Source: Curtobacterium luteum (lineage in GTDB: Bacteria; Actinomycetota; Actinomycetes; Actinomycetales; Microbacteriaceae). Taken from it: 64,000 nucleotides of DNA. Where the stretch lies: NCBI RefSeq assembly GCF_001475545.1, contig NZ_LDQC01000038.1, positions 43,543-107,542 of the forward strand. The letters are read 5' to 3'. Position numbers and translations under genes: made by a program. Below the pieces are notes generated by a model. It was not told the origin of the DNA. It searched no databases and was given only the letters and a program-made list of their open reading frames with translations. Positions within the stretch are counted from its first letter, which is position 1, and each line of letters starts with the position of its first letter. Below, piece after piece: positions 29,711 through 37,935 of this stretch.

Positions 29711-30537
29711 CGGATCTCCTTCGTGAGGTACGGGCTGAGCGGGACGGTCCGGAGACCGGGGACGGCGTTCTGCGCCGGGTAGCTGTCGGTCGTGACGATC
29801 TCGCCGAAGTGCTCGGCGAGCTGTGGGGCGCGGCCGGAGAAGACGCCGTGCGAGACCCAGAGGCCGAGCCGTTCCTTCGGCAGGCCGGTCGACCCGGCGA
29901 GGCCCATGAAGGTCCCGCCGCCGTCGCAGATGTCGTCGACGACGAGCAGGCGACCGGTCTCCGGGAGCGGCTCGCAGGAGAAGCCGTCGAGCTTCCCGGT
30001 GTCCGGGTTGCGGTGCTTCTCGGCGCGGAAGAGCGGCAGGCCGGCGGTGGTGGCGACCGCGGAGGCGCGGGCGACCGCACCCTTGTCGGGCGCGATGACA
30101 CCGCTGTAGTCGGATCCGGCGAGCACGGCGTCGCGCACGACCCGCTCGCTCGTGACCACCGTGAGCCGCTCGACCAGTCCGACGATGACCGGCGAGTGCG
30201 GGTCGAACGCGATCACCTGGTCGATGTGGAAGCCGTTGAGGACGTCGGCGTAGACCTTCGCGCCGAACGGGAGGCCGCGGTCCTGCCGAGCGCCGGGGAG
30301 GTACGGGACGAGCGCGACGGACCGCGCACCCCGCTGCCGGACGGCGTCCGCCCACATGCCGAGCATGAGGAGGTCGTCACCGCTCGTGCCGCGCAGGGTC
30401 GCGATCTCGGTGGTCGCCCCCGCGTCGGCGTCGTCCACGACCTTGACGTGCGCCTCACCCGCGGGGAACCGCATGGTGGAGAACGTCGGTGTCGTCGGTG
30501 TGCCCTGGGCATCCCAGGTGCTGAGTTCGACTGCCAT
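29707..30537 (-). CDS. Ribose-phosphate diphosphokinase-like protein (PRPP synthesis for NAD salvage)
   Basis: 276 residues, shorter than housekeeping Prs (about 310-320). The PRPP loop VVDDICDGGGTFMGLAG near residue 200, the ATP-binding LVPYLPGARQDRG and IAFDPHSPV are present. Short Prs-like proteins of this kind occur fused or next to NadV and are taken to supply PRPP to it. ATG 30537 has a leaderless-type -10 (TACGGT, 30544-30549 minus) ending 6 nt before it. First gene of the four-gene operon. The housekeeping prs is presumably elsewhere. Confidence 0.87.
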   Translation of the reverse strand: MAVELSTWDAQGTPTTPTFSTMRFPAGEAHVKVVDDADAGATTEIATLRGTSGDDLLMLGMWADAVRQRGARSVALVPYLPGARQDRGLPFGAKVYADVLNGFHIDQVIAFDPHSPVIVGLVERLTVVTSERVVRDAVLAGSDYSGVIAPDKGAVARASAVATTAGLPLFRAEKHRNPDTGKLDGFSCEPLPETGRLLVVDDICDGGGTFMGLAGSTGLPKERLGLWVSHGVFSGRAPQLAEHFGEIVTTDSYPAQNAVPGLRTVPLSPYLTKEIR

Positions 30538-30543
30538 GACACG

Positions 30544-30573
30544 ACCGTACCACGGTATTTGTCAATACGACAA
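30544..30573 (-). promoter_or_regulatory. Promoter of the NAD salvage operon
   Basis: Minus-strand -35 TTGTCG (30573-30568), 18-nt spacer, -10 TACGGT (30549-30544), then 6 nt to the ATG. The -35 lies inside the palindrome at 30556-30576. Confidence 0.65.
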
Positions 30574-30576
30574 GTA
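30556..30576. promoter_or_regulatory. Candidate NrtR operator
   Basis: TATTTGTC-AATAC-GACAAGTA: 8-bp arms around 5 nt, one mismatch. It is the only A/T-rich palindrome in this region and overlaps the -35 box of the prs-nadV-nrtR promoter, the position expected for repression. Confidence 0.7.
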
Positions 30577-30616
30577 CCTGGTTCCGTGGCGTCTCATCGC
30601 CACGAGAACGGCTCGG

Positions 30617-33600
30617 TCACGGCACGGGGACCTGCACCGAGACGAGTTCACCGTCTCCGAGGTGCACGATCGCCGACCCCGGCTGGACCCGGTCGACCAC
30701 GGAGCTCCGTGGCAGGCGCATGCCGAGCAGGTCGCCCTCGGTGATCGCCTGCGGGCTGAGGAGCGCGCCCGAACGTGCTCGCTTCATGTCGACCTGCCAG
30801 CCCGTGAACCCGACGCCGAACTCGGCGGTCAGCCCCGCTGCGACGATCGCCTGACCGCTGTCCGCCGCGCGCTTCACGAAACCCTGCAGCCACGTCTTCG
30901 CCGGTGCGTCCTTGACGAGTTCGGCGTCGTCGATGACGAGCACGCGTCGGCCGGGCTGGTCGTCGAACCACGGCGCGAGGAGGTCGTCCGTGAGGTCGGC
31001 GCCCTCGTGTGCGGCGAGCACGCCCGGCTCGGACGCGAGCGAGCGCAGCGGCGACTGCCTCGGCGTGACGAGGACGACCTGGCCGCCGGAGCGCAGGACC
31101 GACCGGGTGATCGACAGGAGCACCGAGCTGCGGCCCGACTTCGCCGGACCGCCGATCGCGAACGAACCGGCCCGCGCGAGGTCCGGGCCGATCGCGGCGA
31201 GGTCGTCGCCACCGATGCCCACGAGCCCGAAGAGGTCGGCGTCGTCGGTCCGCATCTCCCACGCACGGTCGAACGGCACGGGGCCGCTGAGCTGGTCGAC
31301 CCGGAACGGTCGACGGGAGCGCTCGACGCTTGCGTCCCGCCCGGTCGCGAAGGTCGCCAGTGCCGTGATGGCGGCGGCCTGCGCCTGACCCGTCCCGGCG
31401 GCGGCGAGCAGGGCGATCTGCGTCTCGACGGCGGTCTCCGAGGTGAAGCCCCGACCGTCCGGGATCTGCTCCGGCAGCTTCCGCGGGTTCAGTGCCGCGA
31501 GGCCGTAGTCGCCCCGGTCGGACAGACGCAGCACGAGCTTGTCCTCCACCAGGGTGGCCATCCGGCTCGACAGGAGTTGCCGGTCGCCGGTCACGACCAG
31601 GTGGATGCCGACGCTGGCGCCCTCGCGGAGCATCGTCATGACCTGGTCGGTCGGTGCGCCGTGGTCGAGTTCGCCGAGCGACCCGACGAACCCCTCCCAC
31701 CGGTCGAGCATGAACACGATGTGCGGCAGACGGTCGGCCGGAGCGACCGCCGCGGCGCGCTGCTCGACGATGCTCGCGAACCCGCCGTCGGCGAGGACCT
31801 GCTGGCGGCGCGCGAGCTCCTGCGTCAGCTTGGCGAGGAGGCGTTGCGCCCGCTCGGTCTGCACGCGCTGGACGACCGCGCCGGCGTGCGGCAACGCCTG
31901 GATCGGCAGGAGCGCACCGTTGCCGCAGTCGAGGGCGTACACGTGCACGTCCGCCGCCGAGGTGTTGCGGGCGACGGCCGCAGCGATCGTCCGGAGCACC
32001 TGGGACCGTCCGCTGCGCGGTGCACCGACGACGTAGAGGTGACCGTCGGCGTCGAGGTCGAGGCTCCGGACACGCTGTGCTTGTTCGCCCGGGAAGTCCT
32101 GGAGGGCGAACGGCAGCGGGTTCACGCGCGCCGAGGTCGTCGAGGGGTCGTCGAGCTCCCACGCGGAGTCGTTCACGTCGGTGAAGAGCAGGGACTCCGG
32201 CAGCGCGTCGAGCCACGGACGGTACGGCTCCGGGCCGCCGAGGGTCTCCGCAGCCCCCGCCACCGCGGCGACGAGGTCTTGGAGGTCCGTCCGGTCGTCG
32301 TCGGAACGGTCCTCGGACTTCGGCGGAGCGGGCGGCGGGGTGCCGAGCGAGGACCAGGACACCGAGCCTGCCCACACCGCGCGTCGCCGGTTCGACGTCG
32401 TGCCGGGACGGCGGCCGCCGACCCGCCCGGACTGGAACGGCAGCAGGGCTCCAGCACCGAGACGGATGTACCCACGGCCGGGTGTGCTCTTCTGGATCTG
32501 CGCGGCGTCACCGGCGTCGATGACGTCGGTGCTCTCGCTCGAGTCCGTCACGCGCAGCGCGATCCGCAGGTTCGTGTTCGCTCGGATGTCGTTCGACACC
32601 ACGCCCGTCGGGCGCTGCGTGGCGAGGATGAGGTGGATGCCGAGCGAGCGCCCGCGCTGGGCGATGTTCACGAGACCGGTGACGAAGTCCGGGAGCTCCC
32701 GCACCAGGCTGGCGAACTCGTCGATGACGATGAGCAGCCTCGGCATCGGGGGCAACGGCTCGCCCCGGCCGAGGCGCTCGACGTAGTCCTCGATGTCCTT
32801 CGCGGCGGCTTCGGCGAGCAGGTGCTCGCGGCGGCGCAGCTCGGCCCCGAGCGACTCGAGCGCGCGCTCGACGAGGTGCGTGTCGAGGTCGGTGACCATC
32901 CCGACCGTGTGCGGGAGCGGTGCGAAGTCACGGAAGGCAGCACCACCCTTGTAGTCGATGAGGACGAAGTTCATCCCCTCCGGCGTGTTCGTGGCCGCGA
33001 GCGAGGCGACGATCGTCTGCAGGAGCTCGGACTTGCCCGAGCCGGTCGTGCCGGCGACGAGCCCGTGCGGGCCGTCCCTGCGCAGGTCGAACGCGAACGG
33101 CCCGTCCAGGCTCTCGCCGATGACGACCTCGGTCGTGCGGGGCCGGACGCCCCACTTGCCGGTGATCGCTCTCGCCGTCGGGGGTTCGAGCAGCATGACG
33201 TCGAGCAGGCGCGAGGACGTCGGGAGCCCGCCGGCATCGCTCTCGTCGTCGGCGTCGACCATCGGCGCGATCGCCCGGGCGACCGACTCGAGCCAGCCGT
33301 CCGGCACCCGGTCGGGACGGACGTCGGTGATCGTCGCCTGCCGCTGGGCGGCCACCCGAATGCGCTCGGGACCCACCGTCACGACGACCGAGCACTCCTC
33401 GGGCAGCAGCCGGGCCTCTTCCTCGATGCAGATCGCCCGCACACCGACCGCCGGACCTTCCTTGAGGATCCGGATGAGCCCAGGCAGGGCGCGGAGTCGT
33501 CGGGCACCGTCCAGCACCACGACCACGTCGGGACCGGCGACGACCCGCGCGCCGGACTCCCGCAGCGTGCGCTGCCGCGAGTCGATCACCTGCCCCAGTT

Positions 33601-34990
33601 CCGCCACGCGAGCGCCGAGCGTCTCGGCGTCGTTGCCGATCGCGATGACGGCGTCCTGCCCGAAGCCCGGGCGGGCCTGCGGAACCCAGCGGAGCCACGC
33701 CCATTCGGCCGAAGACTGCGCGTCGGTCAACACGACGAACTGTGTGTCCCGGGGGCTCTGCAGCACGGCGAGCTGCGCGACGAGCCACGACGTGAGGTGC
33801 TTCGTGTGCTCCTCGCGCCCGGCGACACCGACGACACCGCTCTCGGCGAGGTCGACGACCACGGGGACGTCCTCGGCCAGCTTGTCCACCGCCCGACGGT
33901 GCTCGAGCGCCGCGGGGTCCTCGAGCACCACACCGGACGGTACGTCCGCGGTCCCGACGCGCAGCGTCAGGTAGTCGGGGTCGGTCCGCCGACGCTCCCA
34001 CAGCCGGGCGCGACGCCGCAGGGCGATGTCGAGCACCGTCGCCGGGTCGGGCGCGCTGGTACGGGACTCGCGTTGGTACCGAGCCACTGCCTCCAGGGCG
34101 TCCGCCTCGACCGCCCTCTTCGTCTCCTCGTACTCGGCCACCCGCTGCCGGTGCGTCTTCTTGCCGTTCCGGCGGTCCCACCAGGCGTTGCCGAACATGA
34201 TGATCGGCGACATGAGGCCGAAGGCCAGGTAGGCGACGTTGTGGAAGATCGAGATCATCACGGCCGCCATGCCGAGCGGCGCCAGCGCCGCGATGATCGG
34301 GATCGATCGACGCGACTGCTGCCCCGGTGCCGCCGGCAGCTTGAAGACCGTCGGGGTCTCCTCCGGCAGCAGGCGCGGCGGTCGCGTGTAGTCGAGGGTC
34401 CCGCCGCCCGGCGTCAGCGTGATCGCAGCGCGGTCGGCATCGGGAACCGCGACGGCCAGGAGCGTGTCGCCGATCGCGACGACGACACCCGGTTCGACCG
34501 GGGTCTCGACGTCGACCTCCGCGCCGTCGACGAGGACGCGCGAGCCCTTCGTCGGGATGATCGTGAAGCGGCGGTTGAGGTCGAGCCGCAGGACCGCCGC
34601 GTACTCCGGTGCCGTCCGGTCCGGCAGGTGCACCGTCGCGTCCGGCGCCGACCCGACGTGCGCGATCCCCGCGTCGAGCACCACGACGGTGCCGGCACCC
34701 GGGCCGCCGACGATGCGGACGCTGGGCAGGTCGGCCGGGAGGGGCAGGACCGGTGCGGGCGCGCCGAACGTCAGCCGGGCACCTTCGAGCAGGACACCGT
34801 CGCCGAGGCGGGCGTGCGGCGTCGTCGGTACCGCGTCGACCGCCACCTCGACGATGGACTCGGCGCTCAGCCCGAACCGGCGCGCGACGATCTCGACGAC
34901 CTCGCCGAGGACGGTGTCCTCGTCGCACTCCACCACGAAGTCGGCGGTGGCGTCGGTCGGCAGGTGGGTCGCGGTGAACGTCAGGCGCAC
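30617..34990 (-). CDS. Type VII secretion FtsK/SpoIIIE ATPase with FHA-like N-terminus (EssC/EccC type)
   Basis: 1457 residues. N-terminus: beta-rich FHA-like region to about residue 190 (PDRTAPEYAAVLRLDLNRRF), then a pair of membrane helices at about 227-270, then three tandem ATPase domains. Domain 1 has a full Walker A, GTTGSGKSE, near 648 and the acidic VIDEFASL; domains 2 and 3 have APRSGRSQ (near 992) and GPAKSGRSS (near 1283), where the Walker A lysine is Arg. This is the usual T7SS pattern of one active and two WXG-sensing domains. GTG 34990 gives MRLTFTATHLP. It is the motor for the WXG proteins at 39781 and 40183. No eccB, eccD, eccE or mycosin gene is present. Confidence 0.92.
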   Translation of the reverse strand: MRLTFTATHLPTDATADFVVECDEDTVLGEVVEIVARRFGLSAESIVEVAVDAVPTTPHARLGDGVLLEGARLTFGAPAPVLPLPADLPSVRIVGGPGAGTVVVLDAGIAHVGSAPDATVHLPDRTAPEYAAVLRLDLNRRFTIIPTKGSRVLVDGAEVDVETPVEPGVVVAIGDTLLAVAVPDADRAAITLTPGGGTLDYTRPPRLLPEETPTVFKLPAAPGQQSRRSIPIIAALAPLGMAAVMISIFHNVAYLAFGLMSPIIMFGNAWWDRRNGKKTHRQRVAEYEETKRAVEADALEAVARYQRESRTSAPDPATVLDIALRRRARLWERRRTDPDYLTLRVGTADVPSGVVLEDPAALEHRRAVDKLAEDVPVVVDLAESGVVGVAGREEHTKHLTSWLVAQLAVLQSPRDTQFVVLTDAQSSAEWAWLRWVPQARPGFGQDAVIAIGNDAETLGARVAELGQVIDSRQRTLRESGARVVAGPDVVVVLDGARRLRALPGLIRILKEGPAVGVRAICIEEEARLLPEECSVVVTVGPERIRVAAQRQATITDVRPDRVPDGWLESVARAIAPMVDADDESDAGGLPTSSRLLDVMLLEPPTARAITGKWGVRPRTTEVVIGESLDGPFAFDLRRDGPHGLVAGTTGSGKSELLQTIVASLAATNTPEGMNFVLIDYKGGAAFRDFAPLPHTVGMVTDLDTHLVERALESLGAELRRREHLLAEAAAKDIEDYVERLGRGEPLPPMPRLLIVIDEFASLVRELPDFVTGLVNIAQRGRSLGIHLILATQRPTGVVSNDIRANTNLRIALRVTDSSESTDVIDAGDAAQIQKSTPGRGYIRLGAGALLPFQSGRVGGRRPGTTSNRRRAVWAGSVSWSSLGTPPPAPPKSEDRSDDDRTDLQDLVAAVAGAAETLGGPEPYRPWLDALPESLLFTDVNDSAWELDDPSTTSARVNPLPFALQDFPGEQAQRVRSLDLDADGHLYVVGAPRSGRSQVLRTIAAAVARNTSAADVHVYALDCGNGALLPIQALPHAGAVVQRVQTERAQRLLAKLTQELARRQQVLADGGFASIVEQRAAAVAPADRLPHIVFMLDRWEGFVGSLGELDHGAPTDQVMTMLREGASVGIHLVVTGDRQLLSSRMATLVEDKLVLRLSDRGDYGLAALNPRKLPEQIPDGRGFTSETAVETQIALLAAAGTGQAQAAAITALATFATGRDASVERSRRPFRVDQLSGPVPFDRAWEMRTDDADLFGLVGIGGDDLAAIGPDLARAGSFAIGGPAKSGRSSVLLSITRSVLRSGGQVVLVTPRQSPLRSLASEPGVLAAHEGADLTDDLLAPWFDDQPGRRVLVIDDAELVKDAPAKTWLQGFVKRAADSGQAIVAAGLTAEFGVGFTGWQVDMKRARSGALLSPQAITEGDLLGMRLPRSSVVDRVQPGSAIVHLGDGELVSVQVPVP

Positions 34991-35139
34991 GCGGCACCTG
35001 CCACGTGGTGGGTCCTGGTCGTCGCGGAGCACCCCGTCGAGGCCCCCCGCAGCGTCGTGCTGCCGCTCATGGGTCGATTCTCGCAGGTTCCCGCGTCGTG
35101 CAGGCCGGGTTGCGTTCGGCTTGTGGACGGGCGGGCGGA

Positions 35140-35154
35140 CTGGAGGCGCGGTGC
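35140..35154. repeat. Dispersed CTGGAGGCGCGGTGC repeat, single copy
   Basis: Lies in the 234-bp gap between the divergent T7SS ATPase and the gene at 35225. Apart from this and the -10 at 35212 the gap shows nothing else. Confidence 0.55.
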
Positions 35155-35211
35155 AGGGGAGATGGTCGGCTCACCCACTCGCGCGGTGGCGGTCTGGAGG
35201 AGCCAGGTCAC

Positions 35212-35217
35212 TATCCT
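35212..35217 (+). promoter_or_regulatory. Leaderless-type -10 box of the 35225 gene
   Basis: TATCCT ends 7 nt before GTG 35225. Confidence 0.6.
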
Positions 35218-35224
35218 TCGTGCT

Positions 35225-35848
35225 GTGCACGACGCCCCACCCGAGATCCTCGAGTTCAGTCCGGTGCAACTGTCCAGGTGGCGGATCATCTTCGGAGGTC
35301 TGGGGCCGACAGCGCTCTGCTCGGTGATCGGCGGGATCGTCGTGCTCTTTCCCGGCGCTCGTGAGACAGCGTTCGTCTGGGCTGCTTTCGCGGCGCTCTA
35401 CACGGTCATGGTCTGGCCGTCGATCGTGCTCGTCATGTGGCACCGCAGGGTCGCGACGATCCGGATCACCGACGATTCGGTCGAGTTCCGAGGAATCGTC
35501 CGGCGCCGACTCCTCCCGCGGGACGAGGACCTTCGCTGCCTTCGCTCGGCGTTCGACAACTGGCCCGCCAACGAGATCCTCTTCATCGTCCATGGTGGCC
35601 GCAGGCGTCGTCGGATCAGGATCGACTCCTGGAACTGGACCACGCCGAGGATCCGCGAGATCAGCGGCGTGCTTCGTGCTCGGACGCGGTTACCGAGCAA
35701 GGGGAAGAAGATCGAGCAACTCGTACCGGGTGCCACCCGTTACTGGGAGCGGTCCATCGTGAAGCTCTTCGCGCTCATCTTCGCGGGGTGTTTGTTGGCG
35801 ATCATCGCGGTCGTCATCGTGTTCGGGGTCATCTTCCCGATGGGGTGA
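35225..35848 (+). CDS. Membrane protein with PH-like domain, unknown function
   Basis: 207 residues. Two hydrophobic segments at about 22-44 and 50-70 are followed by a beta-rich stretch (RRVATIRITDDSVEFRGIVRRRLL, then RIRIDSWNW) that resembles bacterial PH domains. A third helix ends the chain (about 180-203, KLFALIFAGCLLAIIAVVIVFG). It is the only plus-strand gene inside the T7SS locus before the FHA gene. The start is set by the -10 hexamer upstream. Its third codon positions are less GC-rich than in flanking housekeeping genes. No named family recognised. Confidence 0.72.
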   Translation: MHDAPPEILEFSPVQLSRWRIIFGGLGPTALCSVIGGIVVLFPGARETAFVWAAFAALYTVMVWPSIVLVMWHRRVATIRITDDSVEFRGIVRRRLLPRDEDLRCLRSAFDNWPANEILFIVHGGRRRRRIRIDSWNWTTPRIREISGVLRARTRLPSKGKKIEQLVPGATRYWERSIVKLFALIFAGCLLAIIAVVIVFGVIFPMG

Positions 35849-35890
35849 CACCGCACCGCGCAGCGTCTGGACATCTGTCCCGACGGGTCC

Positions 35891-36136
35891 TCATCGTCCG
35901 CCAAGCGATCGACGGGATGACCGCAGGTGGCGGCTCCCGACGTTGACGCCGACGACCAGTGCGAATGCCCACACGAGGTATCGGATGAGCCACGCGGTCG
36001 GTCCGTCCCAGTTGCCCGTGTCGTACTTGCCTCCTGGGAGGAGTGAGACGCCGACACCGATCGCGAGCACGATCACCGTGTCGCGGGCGAATGCGGCCCA
36101 GCGGCGTACGGGTGTGAGGGGACGTCGTCGTGTCAC
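35891..36136 (-). CDS. Small membrane protein, paralogue 1 of the T7SS cassette
   Basis: 81 residues. Layout: basic head (TRRRPLTPVRRWAAFARD), first hydrophobic segment with IGVGVSLLPGGKYD, a short loop (GNWDGPTAWLIRY) and a second segment, ending in VGSRHLRSSRR. It matches the protein at 36563-36793 almost position for position: IGVGVSLLPG-KYD, W-G-TAW--RY--WA, VGSRHLR. GTG 36136 is supported by that alignment and by overlap with the stop of a short upstream frame (GTGA). Two-helix topology; function unknown. Confidence 0.72.
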   Translation of the reverse strand: MTRRRPLTPVRRWAAFARDTVIVLAIGVGVSLLPGGKYDTGNWDGPTAWLIRYLVWAFALVVGVNVGSRHLRSSRRSLGGR

Positions 36137-36183
36137 GGCTTCCTTGGTGGTGCGGTTGTCGTCATTGTCGTCATTGTCGTCAT
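36133..36183 (-). CDS. Possible 16-residue linking ORF with MTT repeats
   Basis: The minus strand reads MTTMTTMTTTAPPRKP then stop. Its ATG overlaps the stop of the decayed frame upstream (ATGA), and its stop overlaps the start of the small membrane gene (GTGA). It may be only a translational-coupling relic; the repeat makes it unlikely to be a functional protein. Confidence 0.25.
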   Translation of the reverse strand: MTTMTTMTTTAPPRKP

Positions 36184-36184
36184 T
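36158..36184. repeat. Three tandem 9-bp repeats
   Basis: GTCGTCATT three times without change, just upstream of the small membrane gene at 35891-36136. Copy number could vary by slippage. Confidence 0.9.
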
Positions 36185-36545
36185 GGGAGTCCGGAGTGAG
36201 CACCAGCCCGAGCGCGAACTGATCCGCGTCCGACCTTTCGGTGGCTCCCGGCCAGCGTCGTTGCCCGAGCAACGCCGCGGCGAGCGGTCTGACCCAACGC
36301 ATGGAGATGTCCTACGCGAGCCCGAATGACGACGGCACGACCGCCAAGTCGTGGCCATCGTGATCGATCCGGATCATCTCGAGCACGACTGTCTGCGAGT
36401 GGATCTGCGACCTTGTCTGACCATCGACGTGATCGAGTTCGAGTCCCGTCACGCGCGCTCCGTTCTCGGTTGCCCGGGCGATTCCGCGATCGTCGAGGAA
36501 GACATGAGGCGGTCGAGGGAAGAGCGGATCCGCGGTTCCATCGCG
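36180..36545 (-). pseudogene. Decayed gene remnant in the T7SS cassette
   Basis: One minus frame runs from after a TAA at 36546-36548 to a TGA at 36180-36182 and is broken by a single TAG at 36312-36314. It reads ...HVFLDDRGIARATENG... and ...EMIRIDHDGHDLAVVPSSFG..., then the stop, then DISMRWVRPLAAALLGQRRW... It has protein-like composition but no start codon in its first 30 codons. Position (just before a small membrane gene) mirrors the intact gene at 36790, suggesting a degraded second copy of that module. Sequence similarity to it is weak by eye, so homology is tentative. Confidence 0.4.
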
Positions 36546-36562
36546 TTATACCTTCCCCTCCC

Positions 36563-36793
36563 TCAGCGCATCCGCCGACCGGGCTGCCGAGACCGTCGTC
36601 TGAGATGACGGCTGCCGACGAGAATCGCGATGCACAACGTCACCGCCCACTCGACGTACCGGACTGTCCAAGCGGTTGCGCCGGCCCATGGGCCGAGATC
36701 GTACTTGCCGGGGAGCAACGACACACCGACTCCGATCACCGCAATGATCATCGCGTCTCGGAAGAACGCCTTCCATCGCCCTGCTCGGGTCAT
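36563..36793 (-). CDS. Small membrane protein, paralogue 2 of the T7SS cassette
   Basis: 76 residues. MTRAGRWKAFFRD leads into a hydrophobic segment with IGVGVSLLPGKYD, then GPWAGATAWTVRYVEWA and a second segment ending VGSRHLRRRSR. Clear paralogue of the protein at 35891-36136. ATG 36793 overlaps the stop of the preceding gene (ATGA), so the two are translated together. Probably two membrane helices with basic ends inside. No family recognised. Confidence 0.78.
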   Translation of the reverse strand: MTRAGRWKAFFRDAMIIAVIGVGVSLLPGKYDLGPWAGATAWTVRYVEWAVTLCIAILVGSRHLRRRSRQPGRRMR

Positions 36794-37332
36794 GCTGCGC
36801 GAAGCGCCTGGGCCAGGTTCTCGATGTCGGGCTGCAGGTCTTCGAGGTACTCGGGCGGGACTTCGACTCGGAGCTGCACTGCGAGGTCTCCCACGGGGAA
36901 GGACGCGACCCACCCTGCCGAGCTGCCGCGCCGTTCGAGTGGCGCTCGGAGCCCTTCGACCCCAGGTGCGATGGTCGATGGCTCCGGAGCCCCGACCGTC
37001 ACATCCTGGCTGTCTCCTGGGCCGACGAACTCCTCGAGTCGTTCGTCGAGGCTTGGACCTGCCTCGGCCCATCGCACTCGGACCATGAGGACTTCATCCG
37101 GGAGTTCGGCGAGATGCACGAAGTACTGCTCGACGGGCGACGAGATCTGAGCGACAGATCCGAGCAGCGTCTGCAAGAACATCTGCTTCGGGTGTGGGCT
37201 GAAGAGGCGTCCTGGAAGGAGGTCACGAACCGTCGGCTGCGCCCACTTCATGATCTTCTTCGTCGTCAGACCGCCCAGATCATTGGGGATCGGCAGCCAT
37301 GCTTCCGCCGTTCCCGGGGCTGAAATGTGCAT
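36790..37332 (-). CDS. T7SS-cassette protein, unknown (180 residues)
   Basis: Soluble, no signal peptide. Begins MHISAPGTAEAWLPIPNDLGG, has a Pro-rich middle, then GWVASFPVGDLAVQLRVEVP and an amphipathic end (LQPDIENLAQALRAA). The W-(x)n-P start, central strands and terminal helix recall small PsbP/Mog1-like (LpqN-type) proteins, but this is by eye only. GGAG lies 5 nt before ATG 37332. Its stop overlaps the small membrane gene downstream by ATGA, and 9 bp separate it from the gene upstream. Confidence 0.7.
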   Translation of the reverse strand: MHISAPGTAEAWLPIPNDLGGLTTKKIMKWAQPTVRDLLPGRLFSPHPKQMFLQTLLGSVAQISSPVEQYFVHLAELPDEVLMVRVRWAEAGPSLDERLEEFVGPGDSQDVTVGAPEPSTIAPGVEGLRAPLERRGSSAGWVASFPVGDLAVQLRVEVPPEYLEDLQPDIENLAQALRAA

Positions 37333-37341
37333 CGGGCTCCT

Positions 37342-37935
37342 TCATTTCGGTACGACGGCCGCTGGACCACCGTATTGCAGCCTGAGCGCGGACACGAAAC
37401 GGTCGACGGGATCGGCGAGTTCGGTGAGTCGGGTCAGATCGGTGTCCGCGTACGACACTCGGACCACGATCCCGGCGACGTCGAAGGCGTACGTCACGAC
37501 CCCGGTGAGTGTCCGGTCTTCCGCTGCGACGAGGAACCGGACCGAACGGACGCCCGAACCGAGCGCCGCGGTCTCGAAATCCTCGAGCACTGGTGGTTCG
37601 ACGGCGGCCGGGTCGGTTGCGCCGACGACTTCGGCAAGATCAGCGGGGGCACGGTCTCGTTCGACAGCCAGGACCCGGACGATGGCGAGATCGGCTGTCA
37701 GGGAGGGGAGGTAAAGGGCGCGAAGCTCCGAGTCCGGTGTCGACGCTGCGATGACTGCGAGGGACATGGCCAGCCACTCCGCTGCCTGTGGTCGCCCGGC
37801 GGTACGCTCTCGCGCTGTCGAGGCAGCCCACTCGTGGAGCTCGTGGGCGGTGCCGAACGATGCTTTACCAGGAGGAATGATCCATTCGCTGCCGACGTCC
37901 CCGATCATCACGCCGCTGGCGACCTGGCTCACCAT
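37342..37935 (-). CDS. T7SS-cassette protein, unknown (197 residues)
   Basis: Soluble and acidic. SEWIIPPGKASFGTAHELHEWA opens it; a long Ala-rich helix region follows, then GSGVRSVRFLVAAEDRTL and GIVVRVSYADTDL strands and a terminal helix (ADPVDRFVSALRLQY). The overall plan resembles its two neighbours at 36790 and 37929. ATG 37935 overlaps the upstream stop by 7 bp (ATGGTGA). No family recognised; a PsbP/Mog1-like fold is a guess. Confidence 0.7.
   Translation of the reverse strand: MVSQVASGVMIGDVGSEWIIPPGKASFGTAHELHEWAASTARERTAGRPQAAEWLAMSLAVIAASTPDSELRALYLPSLTADLAIVRVLAVERDRAPADLAEVVGATDPAAVEPPVLEDFETAALGSGVRSVRFLVAAEDRTLTGVVTYAFDVAGIVVRVSYADTDLTRLTELADPVDRFVSALRLQYGGPAAVVPK

Noticed and set aside
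30356..35848. Very long plus-strand open frame (about 1830 codons) opposite the T7SS ATPase
   Set aside because: It is the antisense of a well-supported 1457-residue ATPase, is Arg/Asp/Val-rich with no motif, and arises from the high GC content. Only its last part (from 35225) is a gene.
36351..36608. Plus-strand 85-codon frame in the T7SS cassette
   Set aside because: It overlaps the decayed minus-strand frame and the 3' part of a conserved small membrane gene and has no ribosome site or family.
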